A DNA stretch of 64,000 nt from Saprospira grandis str. Lewin. GTDB lineage: Bacteria > Bacteroidota > Bacteroidia > Chitinophagales > Saprospiraceae. The stretch lies in NCBI RefSeq assembly GCF_000250635.1, contig NC_016940.1, positions 3,658,501-3,722,500 on the forward strand, given 5' to 3'. Both the position numbers and the translations under genes were made by a program. A model generated the notes under the pieces. That model made no database searches. It saw only the letters and a program-made list of their open reading frames with translations, and was not told the DNA's origin. Every line of letters starts with the position of its first letter. Position 1 is the stretch's first letter. Below are positions 1 through 9,105 of the stretch, one piece after another.

Positions 1-143
1 TCGGTATGCCTGAAATAGACAAAGTTGCTGTCTGCTCTCAAAACTCTAGCCCCCACTATTTTACCGTCTTTTTTATAAATTAAGTCTTGGGCTTGGCTGC
101 TCACAGCCAGAAATAAACAGGCGAAGAAGAGGAAATAGCGCAT
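1..143 (-). CDS. Secreted hypothetical protein, N-terminal part only
   Basis: The reading frame starts at the ATG at 143 and runs off the left edge of the window, leaving about 47 residues. It opens with a clear signal peptide (hydrophobic run after MRYFLFF, ending SSQAQ), followed by a segment DLIYKKDGKIVGARVLR. Many Bacteroidota periplasmic or outer-membrane proteins of unknown role begin in this way. The gene is divergent from the membrane-protein gene that starts near 302. The function cannot be assigned from the fragment. Confidence 0.7.
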   Translation of the reverse strand, partial: MRYFLFFACLFLAVSSQAQDLIYKKDGKIVGARVLRADSNFVYFRHT

Positions 144-301
144 CTTTTTAAAATTAGCTGGTGAATGGGATTACCTTTCTTGAACGATAACTAGCATAGT
201 TTGGTGGGAAAATAGGCCGAAAACTATGGATTTTGCCTCTTTCGCCTCAAATTTTTTTCACGGGCTTTTTTGTATCTTGCCCCTAGCTAAAATTTTTGAC
301 T

Positions 302-745
302 ATGAACCGGAAAATGCTCTTTATCGATAATCAGTTTGGCAAAGGAAAAATCCCTAGCCCTATTGCTCAAGTTCTGGGTATTTTTGGCGTTGCGCTACTC
401 ATGATGTTGGCCGGCGGCTTTTCTGGCAGCGCCAACTGGAGCTGGATGGTGGCTGGCGCCATGCTGATGTTTTTTGCCCTAATTAACAGTGTACTCAGTA
501 TCTTTGCAGCCCAGCGCATGCGCTATTATCAGTTCTCTCTTTATGGAACAATGTTCCTGTTTATTGCGCTTGGCGGCCTGGCCCAATTGATTTCTGGCCA
601 AAGTATCTTTGAAGGAGCAGCCGATAACCGCAGCATCTTTATTGTGCTGCTCTTGGCCTATTTTTCGCTGATGGGCTTAGCTTTTATGCTTCGTTCTCTG
701 GCCGATTTTATGAAGGCCAAGGATGAGGAAATTCACAAGAACTAA
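302..745 (+). CDS. Small integral membrane protein, unknown function
   Basis: This protein of about 147 residues has four predicted membrane helices separated by short loops and a charged C-terminal tail (KAKDEEIHKN). An in-frame TTG lies two codons upstream at 296, but the ATG at 302 is the more likely start. No catalytic motif is visible. The next gene starts 8 bp after the stop codon, so the two are probably co-transcribed. I do not recognise a named family. Confidence 0.75.
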   Translation: MNRKMLFIDNQFGKGKIPSPIAQVLGIFGVALLMMLAGGFSGSANWSWMVAGAMLMFFALINSVLSIFAAQRMRYYQFSLYGTMFLFIALGGLAQLISGQSIFEGAADNRSIFIVLLLAYFSLMGLAFMLRSLADFMKAKDEEIHKN

Positions 746-753
746 TTTGATTT

Positions 754-2037
754 ATGCGCTATTTATCGCTCGCTTTTCTCTTTTTCTTGAGCTTGCAAAA
801 TTTGCAGGCCCAAGAGGATTATGTCATTTCTGAATTGCAATATACAGACTATATTTATCGCGATTTTGTGGCCTCCTGCCGCTTTTATCCCGATGATTCT
901 GAGGTCGATTATCCCGTCGTCCAACTCGCTAGCCCCAATAAACTCATTTTAGAGTTTGATGACCTAGATGCCGATAATAAGGATTATAACTACAAAATTA
1001 TCCATTGCAACCGCAACTGGGAACCCTCCGAGGATATCGATGCCCTAGACTATATTGATGGCTTTCAGGAAAATCGATTCTATGAAAGCCTGAGCTCTTT
1101 TGGCACCCGCACGGAGTATCTGCATTATCAGCTAGAACTCCCCAATGATGATGTCAAATGGACCAAATCTGGCAATTATTTGCTGCTGGTTTATCTCAAT
1201 GATGATGAGGAAGACCTGGTCCTCAGTCGCCGCTTTCTGGTCTATGAACCTCAAATGAATGTGGAGGTGACCACCCGCCGCTCGGCCATTCCGCCCTATG
1301 GCCAAACGCATCAGGAACTGAGCTGCCAACTCCAACATGCAGGCATGAATGTGAGCAACCCCAACCAAGATATCAAACTGACGGTGGTCCAAAACTGGAA
1401 CTGGCCCAAAGCCCTCAAAAATCTAGCCCCCACTTTTGTAGAAGAAGAAGTGATCCATTTCGACCGCCAAGGCCAAATCGTTTTCCCCGGCCAAAGAGAA
1501 TTTCGACCCCTCGATATCCGCAGCTTTAGCCACCGTGGTCCACAGGTCCAAAATCTGGCCCGCACCAATGAGGGCTTCGAGCTGCTGCTCTTTCCCGAAA
1601 AAGAACGAAAATATAGCCCTTATCTCTTTACCAACGACCTCAACGGCAAGTTTATCATCGCCTCCTACGATGCCCCCAACCCCGAAGAAAGAGGCGAGTA
1701 TGGCCAGCTGTTTTTCCAATTCAAAAGCCCCGAATATCCCGATGCCCGCATTTTTGTCTATGGCGGCTTCTCCGACTTTCAAGCCTACCCCCAATACGAA
1801 CTAAACTACAATGCCGAAAAAGGCCAATACGAAGGCATCCTCCTCTTCAAAAATGGCTTTTATGACTATGGCTACGGCCTGCTCCGAGATGGAGAAAAAC
1901 AATTGGACCAAGAAGAATTGGAGGGCAATCGCTTTGAAACCGAAAATGATTACTTATTTTTAGTCTATTATCGCCCCTTCGGCGGCCGCTATGACCAGTT
2001 GGTGGCCTTCCAAAAAGCTAGTTCTACACATAGATAG
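754..2037 (+). CDS. DUF5103 / type IX secretion plug-domain protein
   Basis: A 427-residue protein with a signal peptide (cleavage after about residue 19, LQAQ). The layout matches the DUF5103 family, now called the T9SS plug protein family: an N-terminal beta-sandwich region with DADNKDYNYKIIHCNRNW, a central domain beginning near MNVEVTTRRSAIPPYG, and a beta-rich C-terminal part ending in YDQLVAFQ. In Flavobacterium johnsoniae the Plug protein blocks the SprA translocon channel when no substrate is engaged. Family assignment is by recognition of the sequence; the role as a plug here is inferred. Three T9SS cargo proteins are encoded elsewhere in this window, which fits. A GC-rich repeat starts directly after the stop codon. 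Confidence 0.75.
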   Translation: MRYLSLAFLFFLSLQNLQAQEDYVISELQYTDYIYRDFVASCRFYPDDSEVDYPVVQLASPNKLILEFDDLDADNKDYNYKIIHCNRNWEPSEDIDALDYIDGFQENRFYESLSSFGTRTEYLHYQLELPNDDVKWTKSGNYLLLVYLNDDEEDLVLSRRFLVYEPQMNVEVTTRRSAIPPYGQTHQELSCQLQHAGMNVSNPNQDIKLTVVQNWNWPKALKNLAPTFVEEEVIHFDRQGQIVFPGQREFRPLDIRSFSHRGPQVQNLARTNEGFELLLFPEKERKYSPYLFTNDLNGKFIIASYDAPNPEERGEYGQLFFQFKSPEYPDARIFVYGGFSDFQAYPQYELNYNAEKGQYEGILLFKNGFYDYGYGLLRDGEKQLDQEELEGNRFETENDYLFLVYYRPFGGRYDQLVAFQKASSTHR

Positions 2038-2192
2038 TTTTTTGGGGCCTCCCGCCTGCGGCGGGCGCTACGCTTTGGGGCTCGCAAGCCTGCTCGGCCC
2101 CGCGGCGGCAAAGCCGCCTTGGTCTGGCCCTTCGGGCCACCCCTCCGCATCGCTAGGCCGTTTGGCCTGCGGCCAGGGCGGCTTCGCCGCCC
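2038..2192 (+). repeat. Family A GC-rich hairpin repeat, copy 1
   Basis: Reference copy. The head is TTTTTTGGGGCCTCCCGC, followed by a GGGCGCTACG block, a GCTCG..CTGCTCGGCCC block, a variable palindrome (here GGCGGC-AAA-GCCGCC), a GGTCTGGCC..GGCCACC block, and the tail CATCGCTAGGCC, then further hairpins. It begins immediately after a stop codon. Open frames inside it are by-products of its GC content. Confidence 0.9.
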
Positions 2193-2228
2193 AATTTTCC
2201 TCCCCATTTTGCCAAAATCCCTTTCCTC

Positions 2229-4160
2229 TTGAGAACAATTTACCAACCCAATAAAACAGCAGCCTGGCCCTATCTACTGGCTATTTTTGTGATTTGTAGT
2301 TGGTGGATTGCCCTAGGCCATTTTTATGGACCAAAAAAAACAGCAGAAGGAGTTGTTCCAGTTATAGCTGATACTACTTTGGTCCAAGATAGTACACCCA
2401 CCCAAGCTCCAAAACAGTATTTTTCGCCTCCCGCCAATCCCGATTCTAGTTGGGCCCTAGCCTTTAATCACTATCTCCAAAAAACAGCGGAAGAAAAAGA
2501 ATTGGCCCATCTGCAGCAGCTACAAGATAGCGCAGATCAAGCTTGGCTAGCCGCTCAGAAAGCCACTCAGGCCGAAGAAGCCGAAGAAGCCGAACGAATG
2601 CGCCTATTGGCCGAGGAAAAAGAACGGCAGGCTAAGGCCATGGAAGAGCTCGCCCGCCAAGCCATGGAAGAAGCCCAAACACTTGAAGAAGAAATACTGG
2701 CCGAAGAAGAATTTGATTATAGCGACTACAATAATTATATCCCTCGCTACTGGCAGTTTTTGCTACCTAGCTGGATATTCATTTGGTTGTATTTTTGGCG
2801 CAGCCGCCGCAATCGTCGCCAAAAACAAAAGATGGCCGCTCAGTTCCCCTTGGGCCAAAGGCGCCCTTCGGGCGCCCTCAGCCGCGATTTCCAATCTAAA
2901 AGTATAGACCCCAGCTGGCGCCGCCAATTGGCCCAAGAACGCAGCCGCCCCCTCTTGTCGGAAAGCAAAGAACAGGACGTACAATGGGCCGAAGGCTTTA
3001 AGGGCAGCTATACCACCACCTTCCTTAGACGGGCCATCATTCATTTGTTGCGCTGGCGGCAGCCAGAGCTCGCTCGCCCTGCCGATTTTCGCTATTGGTT
3101 AGATGTCTATGATTTGATGTCTCCGCTAGCCGCTGCCCTGCAATGCAGCCTAGCCCTTTGGTTCCTAGATCAAGAACTTTGGCCCTATTTACTTCTGCCT
3201 TTAGCCCTGCTCTCTATTTATTATAATGCCGCCGCCCGTCGAAAATCTTGGGCCAAAAATACATACCTGATCCTAGCCTCCAGCCTAGCCCTAATCGCTC
3301 ATTTCTTCTTTTATCGCAGTAGTTTTGGCTTTAGTGAGCCAGCCCTGTTTCCGGATATTTCAGCTTGGCGCTGGCCGCTGCTGCTGGGCCTGTTTTTGGT
3401 CTTCTGGAGCTGGCTAAAGGGAGGCAAACATCTTTTTCAGAAAACCGTCTGGTTCAATGATGAGAGTTTTGTCAAAACTATCCCTTTCTTTATCGCTAGC
3501 CTATTTTTCACCATCTTTTGGCCTGGGGTTTTAGGCGAAGCCCTACCCACAGGAAGTCTAGTCGCCTTGCTCTTGGCCTTTGTCCTCTGGATCAGTAGCC
3601 CGATGAAAGATGACCGCAAAGCCAAACAATGGCTGCTCTCTGGAGGTACCCTTTTTGGCGGCTTAGTAGGACTCTCTACTTTGCTATTTGTCAATTACAA
3701 TATTTTTGGTTTAGGATTTATTAGCTATAGCCTTCTCGGTTTTCTTCTCTTAGGAAGCTGGGCCTTTTTCTTCTTTCCCAGAATGGAGAATATTCCCGAA
3801 GAACAAAAGCCTATTCCTTGGTGGGAGGACCCCCAAGCTACAATACGAGAAGAGTTGGTCATTAAGGATATGGACCTAGGGCTACAAACAGAGCACTGGA
3901 GCAGTTTTAACCGATTTAAGCGACTAAAAACTATTCGTTTAGTCAATACAGAGCTCAAGCATTTGCCTATCCGAATTGCTAACTTGGCCCAATTGGAAGA
4001 AATGGACATACGCCATAACCAATTGCGAACAATTCCCTCTATCTTCTTTAAACGCCTACCGAATTTGAAGAAAATCAATTTGGCAGGCAATCCCGTTCCT
4101 GCTAAAAAACAGCAGGAATTAAGTCAAAAATACCCCCATATTGAGTTTATTTTTGAGTAG
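2229..4160 (+). CDS. Polytopic membrane protein with coiled coil and C-terminal leucine-rich repeats
   Basis: A 643-residue protein, likely starting at TTG 2229 because no in-frame ATG precedes the first membrane helix. Order of parts: membrane helix at about 13-33; a long Glu/Ala/Lys-rich coiled coil at about 88-160; a second helix near 180; a basic linker; seven or so membrane helices between about 290 and 510; and a soluble C-terminus with about three leucine-rich repeats (residues ~565-635, for example LKTIRLVNTELKHLP and LEEMDIRHNQLRTIP). The repeats sit on the opposite end from the coiled coil, which suggests a scaffold or sensor in the inner membrane. I know of no characterised protein with this layout. 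It is flanked on both sides by family A repeats. Confidence 0.8.
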   Translation: MRTIYQPNKTAAWPYLLAIFVICSWWIALGHFYGPKKTAEGVVPVIADTTLVQDSTPTQAPKQYFSPPANPDSSWALAFNHYLQKTAEEKELAHLQQLQDSADQAWLAAQKATQAEEAEEAERMRLLAEEKERQAKAMEELARQAMEEAQTLEEEILAEEEFDYSDYNNYIPRYWQFLLPSWIFIWLYFWRSRRNRRQKQKMAAQFPLGQRRPSGALSRDFQSKSIDPSWRRQLAQERSRPLLSESKEQDVQWAEGFKGSYTTTFLRRAIIHLLRWRQPELARPADFRYWLDVYDLMSPLAAALQCSLALWFLDQELWPYLLLPLALLSIYYNAAARRKSWAKNTYLILASSLALIAHFFFYRSSFGFSEPALFPDISAWRWPLLLGLFLVFWSWLKGGKHLFQKTVWFNDESFVKTIPFFIASLFFTIFWPGVLGEALPTGSLVALLLAFVLWISSPMKDDRKAKQWLLSGGTLFGGLVGLSTLLFVNYNIFGLGFISYSLLGFLLLGSWAFFFFPRMENIPEEQKPIPWWEDPQATIREELVIKDMDLGLQTEHWSSFNRFKRLKTIRLVNTELKHLPIRIANLAQLEEMDIRHNQLRTIPSIFFKRLPNLKKINLAGNPVPAKKQQELSQKYPHIEFIFE

Positions 4161-4183
4161 GGGGAAAGATTGTAGTTGCAATC

Positions 4184-4304
4184 GGCCTAGCGATGCGACG
4201 GGGTGGCCGTCAGGCCAGACCAAGCGGGCACAGCCCGCGCAGGGCCGAGCAGACCTGCGAGCCCCAAAGCGTAGCGCCTGCCGCAGGCAGGAGGCCCCAA
4301 AAAA
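4184..4304 (-). repeat. Family A repeat, copy 2
   Basis: Reverse orientation; the head abuts the 3' end of the LysR gene at 4307. The variable palindrome is GCGGGC-ACA-GCCCGC. The head hairpin is CCTGCCGCAGG. Confidence 0.9.
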
Positions 4305-4306
4305 TA

Positions 4307-5182
4307 TCAAACTAAAGCCAACTGATCTTGAAAAAACTGCACTTCTTCTAAAAAATATTTGAGTGGGGGGGCAAGGTTGTCTTTTGCCCATTGAAGAAAT
4401 ATCTTACGTTTGAAATTAGCGGCTTTGAGTGGAATAATATGGTAGTTTTTTGGCTTTTTCTCTAAAACGGGAATTAAGGAAATGCCAAGGCCTGCGCTAA
4501 CTAAAGCCCTCGCCATTTCGTCTCCTTTGGCTTTAAATACAGTGTTGATTTTGATTTGGTGGCTTTGGAAGAAGTTTAGAATTTCGTCTCTCTTACTACA
4601 ATTGCTTCGCTCAATAAAATTGGATTGATCTAAGAGGCGAACATCCACCTGAGGGAGTTGGGCGAAAGGGTGGTTGAGTGGAACGGCCAGCCCCAGCGGG
4701 TCTTCTCTAATGAGTTCTTGCTGAACATGCTCTAGAGAAAGAGCCGTTTTGCTGAAAAGCGCATGAATTTCATTCTTTTTTAGCGTTTCTAGCAGCTCCA
4801 TAGCGCAGCTTTTTTCCACCAATTGGACCTCATAGCTTGGGTAGCGTTTGTGAAATTGCTTGATGAGGGGTAGAATAGCCGTAAAATCAAGGTCTGGGCT
4901 AAGGCCTAATTTTAGAACTTGCCGACTTGTTTTTTCTTTAAATGTTTGCATCTCCTCCCAGTTGGCCAGTAGTTTTTTGGCTTTGGGCAAGAGTTCTTGC
5001 CCCTCTGTTGTAAGGAATACATTTCTTTTATCTCTGAAGAAAAGAAGACAGTTGAGCTGCTCTTCCAATTTTTTGATGCCCGAGGAGAAGGTAGACTGTA
5101 CAACATGTGCTCGTTTTGCGGCTAGGGTAAAGCTCTTGCTCTCGGCTAATAGGACAAAGTATTTGACAAACTGCAGGTTCAT
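4307..5182 (-). CDS. LysR-family transcriptional regulator
   Basis: A 291-residue protein of normal LysR length. Residues 1-60 form the winged helix-turn-helix (FVLLAESKSFTLAAKRAHVV, then QSTFSSGIKKLEEQL). Residues ~90-290 form the type-2 periplasmic-binding-like effector domain, with the typical GLGISLIPVLEK stretch late in the protein. It is divergent from a peroxiredoxin gene across a 136-bp gap, the usual arrangement for a LysR protein and its target. It might therefore respond to peroxide. However, the two-cysteine switch of OxyR is not evident (one candidate Cys in ERSNCSKRD), so calling it OxyR is not justified. Confidence 0.92.
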   Translation of the reverse strand: MNLQFVKYFVLLAESKSFTLAAKRAHVVQSTFSSGIKKLEEQLNCLLFFRDKRNVFLTTEGQELLPKAKKLLANWEEMQTFKEKTSRQVLKLGLSPDLDFTAILPLIKQFHKRYPSYEVQLVEKSCAMELLETLKKNEIHALFSKTALSLEHVQQELIREDPLGLAVPLNHPFAQLPQVDVRLLDQSNFIERSNCSKRDEILNFFQSHQIKINTVFKAKGDEMARALVSAGLGISLIPVLEKKPKNYHIIPLKAANFKRKIFLQWAKDNLAPPLKYFLEEVQFFQDQLALV

Positions 5183-5196
5183 GATCTATTTCATCG

Positions 5197-5267
5197 ATAA
5201 CTGTTATTACAATATTCTATTTTGACGATCTAAAGGTATTGCTTTACTTTGCAACAGGCAATATTCT
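5197..5267. promoter_or_regulatory. Candidate LysR operator sites and peroxiredoxin promoter
   Basis: The gap between the divergent genes contains a perfect inverted repeat ATAAC-T-GTTAT (5197-5207) and two direct copies of CAATATTCT (5210-5218 and 5259-5267) spaced 49 bp apart. A TTTACTTTG element at 5243-5251 resembles the Bacteroidota -7 box for the peroxiredoxin. LysR tetramers typically bind two separated sites in such gaps. Binding is inferred. Confidence 0.4.
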
Positions 5268-5318
5268 CTTGCCTAAATTTTATTATTTGGCCTGTGAAGG
5301 GTTTAAAAACTAGAATCA

Positions 5319-5972
5319 ATGAAAAGTTTTCAAGAAAAAATGGCTGCACTCCAAAAAAAATTAGAGGGGAGAATGCCTGCAGATTATATCCAAATTATGC
5401 ATAAGGCCACTGCAGATTTGCGGGCTTCTGGGATTCAGGAGGGGGTATTAAAAGTTGGGGATAAATTTCCCGCTTTCACCTTAAAGAATCAAGATGGATC
5501 GCCTATTCAAAGTGTAGAGATTTTCAAAAAAGGCCCCGTATTATTTACTTTTTATAGAGGTATTTGGTGCCCTTACTGCAATATGGATTTAGGGTATTTG
5601 CAGCAAAATAAAGAAAAGCTAGCCGAATTGGGCGTGCAACTCTTTGCTATATCTCCAGAGCTTCCAGACTTTTTGCAAAAAACCAAACAGCAGCAAAAGC
5701 TAGATTTTGATTTGCTGCATGACTTTAAAAGTGAGTTGGGGCAGGAGTTGGGACTTCGGTTCTCTCTACCCACAGAATTAAAGGCATTATATGCCGATAA
5801 ATTTAAGATTGATTTGGATAAACATCAGGGGCATTCTGATTGGACACTTCCTATGCCTGCTCGTTTTTTGGTGGACCAAGATGGGGTTATTCAATATGTG
5901 GAAACTAATCCTGATTATACGACTCGCCCAGCTCTAGATGCTGTATATGCATTAGATTCTCTTAAAAAATAA
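5319..5972 (+). CDS. Peroxiredoxin-like AhpC/TSA family protein
   Basis: A 217-residue thioredoxin-fold protein without a signal peptide, so cytoplasmic. The N-terminal ~45 residues are helical. The AhpC/TSA domain follows from KVGDKFPAFTLKNQDG. The active site reads FYRGIWCPYC, giving a CxxC pair at Cys84 and Cys87, the pattern of the PRX-like subgroup that reduces peroxides with thiols. The domain ends with the usual PARFLVDQDGVIQYVE strand. It is divergent from the LysR gene and monocistronic, with a strong terminator downstream. Confidence 0.92.
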   Translation: MKSFQEKMAALQKKLEGRMPADYIQIMHKATADLRASGIQEGVLKVGDKFPAFTLKNQDGSPIQSVEIFKKGPVLFTFYRGIWCPYCNMDLGYLQQNKEKLAELGVQLFAISPELPDFLQKTKQQQKLDFDLLHDFKSELGQELGLRFSLPTELKALYADKFKIDLDKHQGHSDWTLPMPARFLVDQDGVIQYVETNPDYTTRPALDAVYALDSLKK

Positions 5973-6020
5973 ATGAAGTTTTTTACCTAGAGAAAGTAGG
6001 TTTTCTGCTTTGTAATGGAA

Positions 6021-6053
6021 AAGCCAGTAACTTTTAAGTTACTGGCTTTTTTT
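6021..6053 (+). terminator. Rho-independent terminator after the peroxiredoxin
   Basis: Stem AAGCCAGTAAC / GTTACTGGCTT, loop TTTTAA, followed by a T run. Confidence 0.9.
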
Positions 6054-6054
6054 A

Positions 6055-6084
6055 TAAAAAGCCCCAACAGTAAACTGTTGAGGC
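6055..6084 (-). terminator. Rho-independent terminator for the 790-residue T9SS cargo gene
   Basis: Read on the minus strand: GCCTCAACAG / CTGTTGGGGC with loop TTTA, followed by TTTTTA. It lies 40 bp past the stop codon at 6125. Confidence 0.8.
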
Positions 6085-6124
6085 TCAAATCAAAAGCGCT
6101 AAGCTTTATAGTTATCCACAGTAA

Positions 6125-8497
6125 TTAATCTAACTTTTGAAGCAAGATGGCTTTTTCTTGGCCCAAACGGAGATAATAGGTTCCTCTTGGCCAATGAGCG
6201 CCAATTTCTAGTTGTTGCTCACCCGCAGTCATCTTTTGTTCGGCCATTAATTGGCCCAAACTATTGTAGACCATAATCATTTGGTCTTGGGCCAGGGGCT
6301 GCTCTAAACGAAGCATAAAAGAATGCTGACTAGGATTGGGATGTAGCTGAATCTTGTTCTGACTCAGCTGCTGAGGCGCCTCAAGGCCAGTAGGAGAGGC
6401 ATCCACCACCGAAAAGAGATCAATAGCGCCCTCGGCAATATGGCCGCCATTGCGGTCAAAAGCCAAAACCTCTATCCACATATTATTGACAGGAGGAAGG
6501 TAATCGGCAATGCGGAAGCTCTGCAGGTTGGTCCAGCCGTTGGTGTTGGTATAAACCGCCAAAACGGCAGAGTTGAGTCCGTTGTGTAGCGTGACGACCA
6601 TGGAATCGTTGGGGCTGCCATTTCCACCGCCATTGTAGAACCAGGCGTAGAAGTTAATATAAGCATCGCCATAATCTAAAACATCAAAATTGGGAGAGCG
6701 CAGAATAACGTCGCCACCATCAATATCATCGCCGCCAACGGCCCCATTATTTTGGTCTCCAGTAATATAGCAAAGCTCTCCGAGGTCAAAATTGAGGTCG
6801 CCATCAGGTGTGGCGGGGCTACCATTGTAGCTAAGGCCCTCAGAGTTGGCGCGGGCCCAATCACCAGAAGTAGCAGTAGAACTGTTGGTCCAGCCCAAAT
6901 CTAGGGCAAACTCATCGCGGTAACCCGGAACCAATTCTGCGGTCAATTGGCCCGTATTGGCATTGATGTTTTGGCTGAGGAGCTTAGTATGATGTCCCCA
7001 TTTGCCTACAAGAATGTCATAGTCATCTTGGAACATGCTAGGAACATTGAAATTCCCACTGTTGTCTGTATTGACGCTGTGGCTGTAATCTGGCGATTTT
7101 AGCTCGACAATGGCGTTGGCAATAGGGTTGCCACTAAGCGAGTCAATGACCTGTCCCGAAAAGCTAAAGGCCTGCATGGGAACCAATTCTACATCTTCCT
7201 GACTGACTTGGCCATGGGCCAAATTGACCGAAATGGTCTTGGGAAAATAGCCTGCCTTGCTAAAGGTGACGCTATAGCTCCCCGCTACGCCATAACCCGT
7301 TTTGTACTCTCCCGTGATGCGAGAGTCATCAAAAACAGCAGTATTATTGATTTCTACCCGAGCGCCAAAAATAGGGTTGCCCGAAATGCTATCCCTGACC
7401 AAACCCTCTAACCAGCAGGCTCTTTGGTAGTTGGCATCAAAAACATAAAGGCCCGTATTGATGTCGGCAGCCAAGATTTTACCCGAACTAAAGAAGGGGT
7501 AAGCTCCCCAGCAACCAAAGAAGCCGCTATTTTGGCCCGTATAAGTATCGTATTTGGCCACTTCCACTAGGTTGTCGGGACGCTGGGCATCGACAACAAT
7601 TAAGCCGTCGGTATAATAAGAGATAATCAAAAACTCATCTTTGACATGCACATTATGCGGAATCACGCCCTCGCCAATGGTTTCATAAGGCTGCCAGCGG
7701 TCTAGTTCTACAATATTACTCATATCAGAAACATCATAGCTACCAATATAGGCATTGGCCCGTTCATCGGTGGTGAAAAGGGTGTTGCCATCATCCGAAA
7801 TCCAGGCATTATGCGTGAAGTTATCGGGGGTAGATTGACTACCTAATGCAATGGGGTTGGCCTTGTTGCTCACATCATAGCCTGTAAATTCTCCCGCATA
7901 AATATCTGAGGTCCAAAGGGTATCGCCTCTAGCATAGACATCATGTGCATAGATAGGAGGCACAAAACCCGCCAAAGTAGGTTGGGCGGGATTGGCATTG
8001 AGGTCCAAAAAGAAAGGCTCTCCATTAGAGATATTACTGCCTGCAATATAGGCGTAGCCCCCCTCATCAATATAGATGTTGTGCGCCCGAAGTAGAGTAT
8101 CGGTATTATTGTTAATGGTCAATTCGGGCTTCCAGAAGTTATAGCTAATGTTGTTGGGCAAGCCCGAAAGGTCAATGATCAACAAACCGTCATTGCCTTG
8201 GTCGGTGGTCACATAGGCATAGTTGCCCCAGGTTTTAATATCGCGCCAGATGGAGTTGGAGCCGCTAATCGTCTGCACTTCTACGGGAGCGGCGGGATTG
8301 GCCAAACTCACAATAGAGGTTTTCTCCTTGGTGCCCATCAAGGCATATTCTACCCCTGTTGTGGGATGCACCCAGCCCCAAATATCATTGCCATCCTCGG
8401 CATAATCAAAATTGGAGAGTAGGTTGAGCCCATAGTTGGTCTGGGCTTGCAAGCCAAACACTAAGGCCAAAAAGGCCAGCGTCAATTTGTACTGCAT
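6125..8497 (-). CDS. Choice-of-anchor-B / LVIVD beta-propeller protein with T9SS sorting domain
   Basis: A 790-residue secreted protein. Residues 1-18 are a signal peptide. Residues ~20-350 are LVIVD-type propeller repeats (for example GLLIIDLSGLPN, GLIVVDAQRPDN, GLYVFDANYQ), as in choice-of-anchor-B proteins. Two carboxypeptidase-regulatory-like beta-sandwich domains follow (GLVRDSISGNPIFGARVEI near 366 and GQVIDSLSGNPIANAIVEL near 448), then a jelly-roll-like region. Residues ~715-790 are a type A T9SS sorting domain (LHPNPSQHSF, VYNSLGQL, PRGTYYLRLG). The protein should cross the outer membrane by T9SS and be attached to the surface or released. The ligand or substrate is unknown. Confidence 0.88.
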   Translation of the reverse strand: MQYKLTLAFLALVFGLQAQTNYGLNLLSNFDYAEDGNDIWGWVHPTTGVEYALMGTKEKTSIVSLANPAAPVEVQTISGSNSIWRDIKTWGNYAYVTTDQGNDGLLIIDLSGLPNNISYNFWKPELTINNNTDTLLRAHNIYIDEGGYAYIAGSNISNGEPFFLDLNANPAQPTLAGFVPPIYAHDVYARGDTLWTSDIYAGEFTGYDVSNKANPIALGSQSTPDNFTHNAWISDDGNTLFTTDERANAYIGSYDVSDMSNIVELDRWQPYETIGEGVIPHNVHVKDEFLIISYYTDGLIVVDAQRPDNLVEVAKYDTYTGQNSGFFGCWGAYPFFSSGKILAADINTGLYVFDANYQRACWLEGLVRDSISGNPIFGARVEINNTAVFDDSRITGEYKTGYGVAGSYSVTFSKAGYFPKTISVNLAHGQVSQEDVELVPMQAFSFSGQVIDSLSGNPIANAIVELKSPDYSHSVNTDNSGNFNVPSMFQDDYDILVGKWGHHTKLLSQNINANTGQLTAELVPGYRDEFALDLGWTNSSTATSGDWARANSEGLSYNGSPATPDGDLNFDLGELCYITGDQNNGAVGGDDIDGGDVILRSPNFDVLDYGDAYINFYAWFYNGGGNGSPNDSMVVTLHNGLNSAVLAVYTNTNGWTNLQSFRIADYLPPVNNMWIEVLAFDRNGGHIAEGAIDLFSVVDASPTGLEAPQQLSQNKIQLHPNPSQHSFMLRLEQPLAQDQMIMVYNSLGQLMAEQKMTAGEQQLEIGAHWPRGTYYLRLGQEKAILLQKLD

Positions 8498-9105
8498 AAA
8501 AAATTGCTTTTCGTTTGATGATGATACTCACTTCAGCCAGAAGCTCAAGGCATTCCGCTTTTAGCAAGTTTGTTTGTTCGTTGTGCTAGTAATCTACTAA
8601 ATGCCGCCCTATTATAGCCTATTTTTAGCCCCCTTTTTGATTTTGATAAGGCCAAGGGGAAGGAGGAGGATCTTGTTTTGGGGCCTCCTGCCTGCGGCAG
8701 GCGCTACGTTTCGCAGCTCGCTGCTCGCTCGGCCCTGCGGCCTGACGGCCTTGGTCTGCGGCTTCGCCGCCCTGCTGCACATCGCTAGGCCTGCGGCCCT
8801 ACGGGCCTGCTATATGGGCCTGCAGGTTGAAACCTACAGCCAATTAACGAATGTATTTTTATGTTTAATGGAGGGTTGAAACCCTCCATAAATAAACATT
8901 TTCAGTCCGTGCTTTATTCTTTGGCGGCTGAGCGGTTTTGGGCCCATGGGCTAAAGCCCTTCTTTGCTGTAAATGATATGGGCCGATGGTTTTAACCTAC
9001 AGCTATTCATAGCATCCTAGGCTAGTCTCCTTCAAAGGGGCTTGATTTTTCTGTTCGATGGACTTATCTTAGTCCTTAACGGTCTAATACCTTAAAGAAA
9101 AATAG
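8498..9105. repeat. Gene-free stretch: repeat copy 3 plus mosaic module cluster 1
   Basis: Family A copy 3 lies at about 8676-8827 in plus orientation, with the variable palindrome GGCC-TGAC-GGCC. It is followed at 8850-9010 by short palindromes of mosaic family B: GGAGGGTTGAAACCCTCC, GGGCTAAAGCCC and a GGTTTTAACC unit. No coding sequence is supported here. Confidence 0.8.

Noticed and set aside
2038-2260. Open frames on both strands inside GC-rich repeats (also near 4119-4391, 8601-8879, 22034-22428, 32576-32972, 53324-53880, 57425-57740)
   Set aside because: They encode repeat-derived Arg/Pro/Ala-rich sequence, differ in frame between copies and lack recognisable starts.
4307-5182. Naming the LysR protein OxyR
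   Set aside because: The characteristic pair of redox cysteines is not evident.
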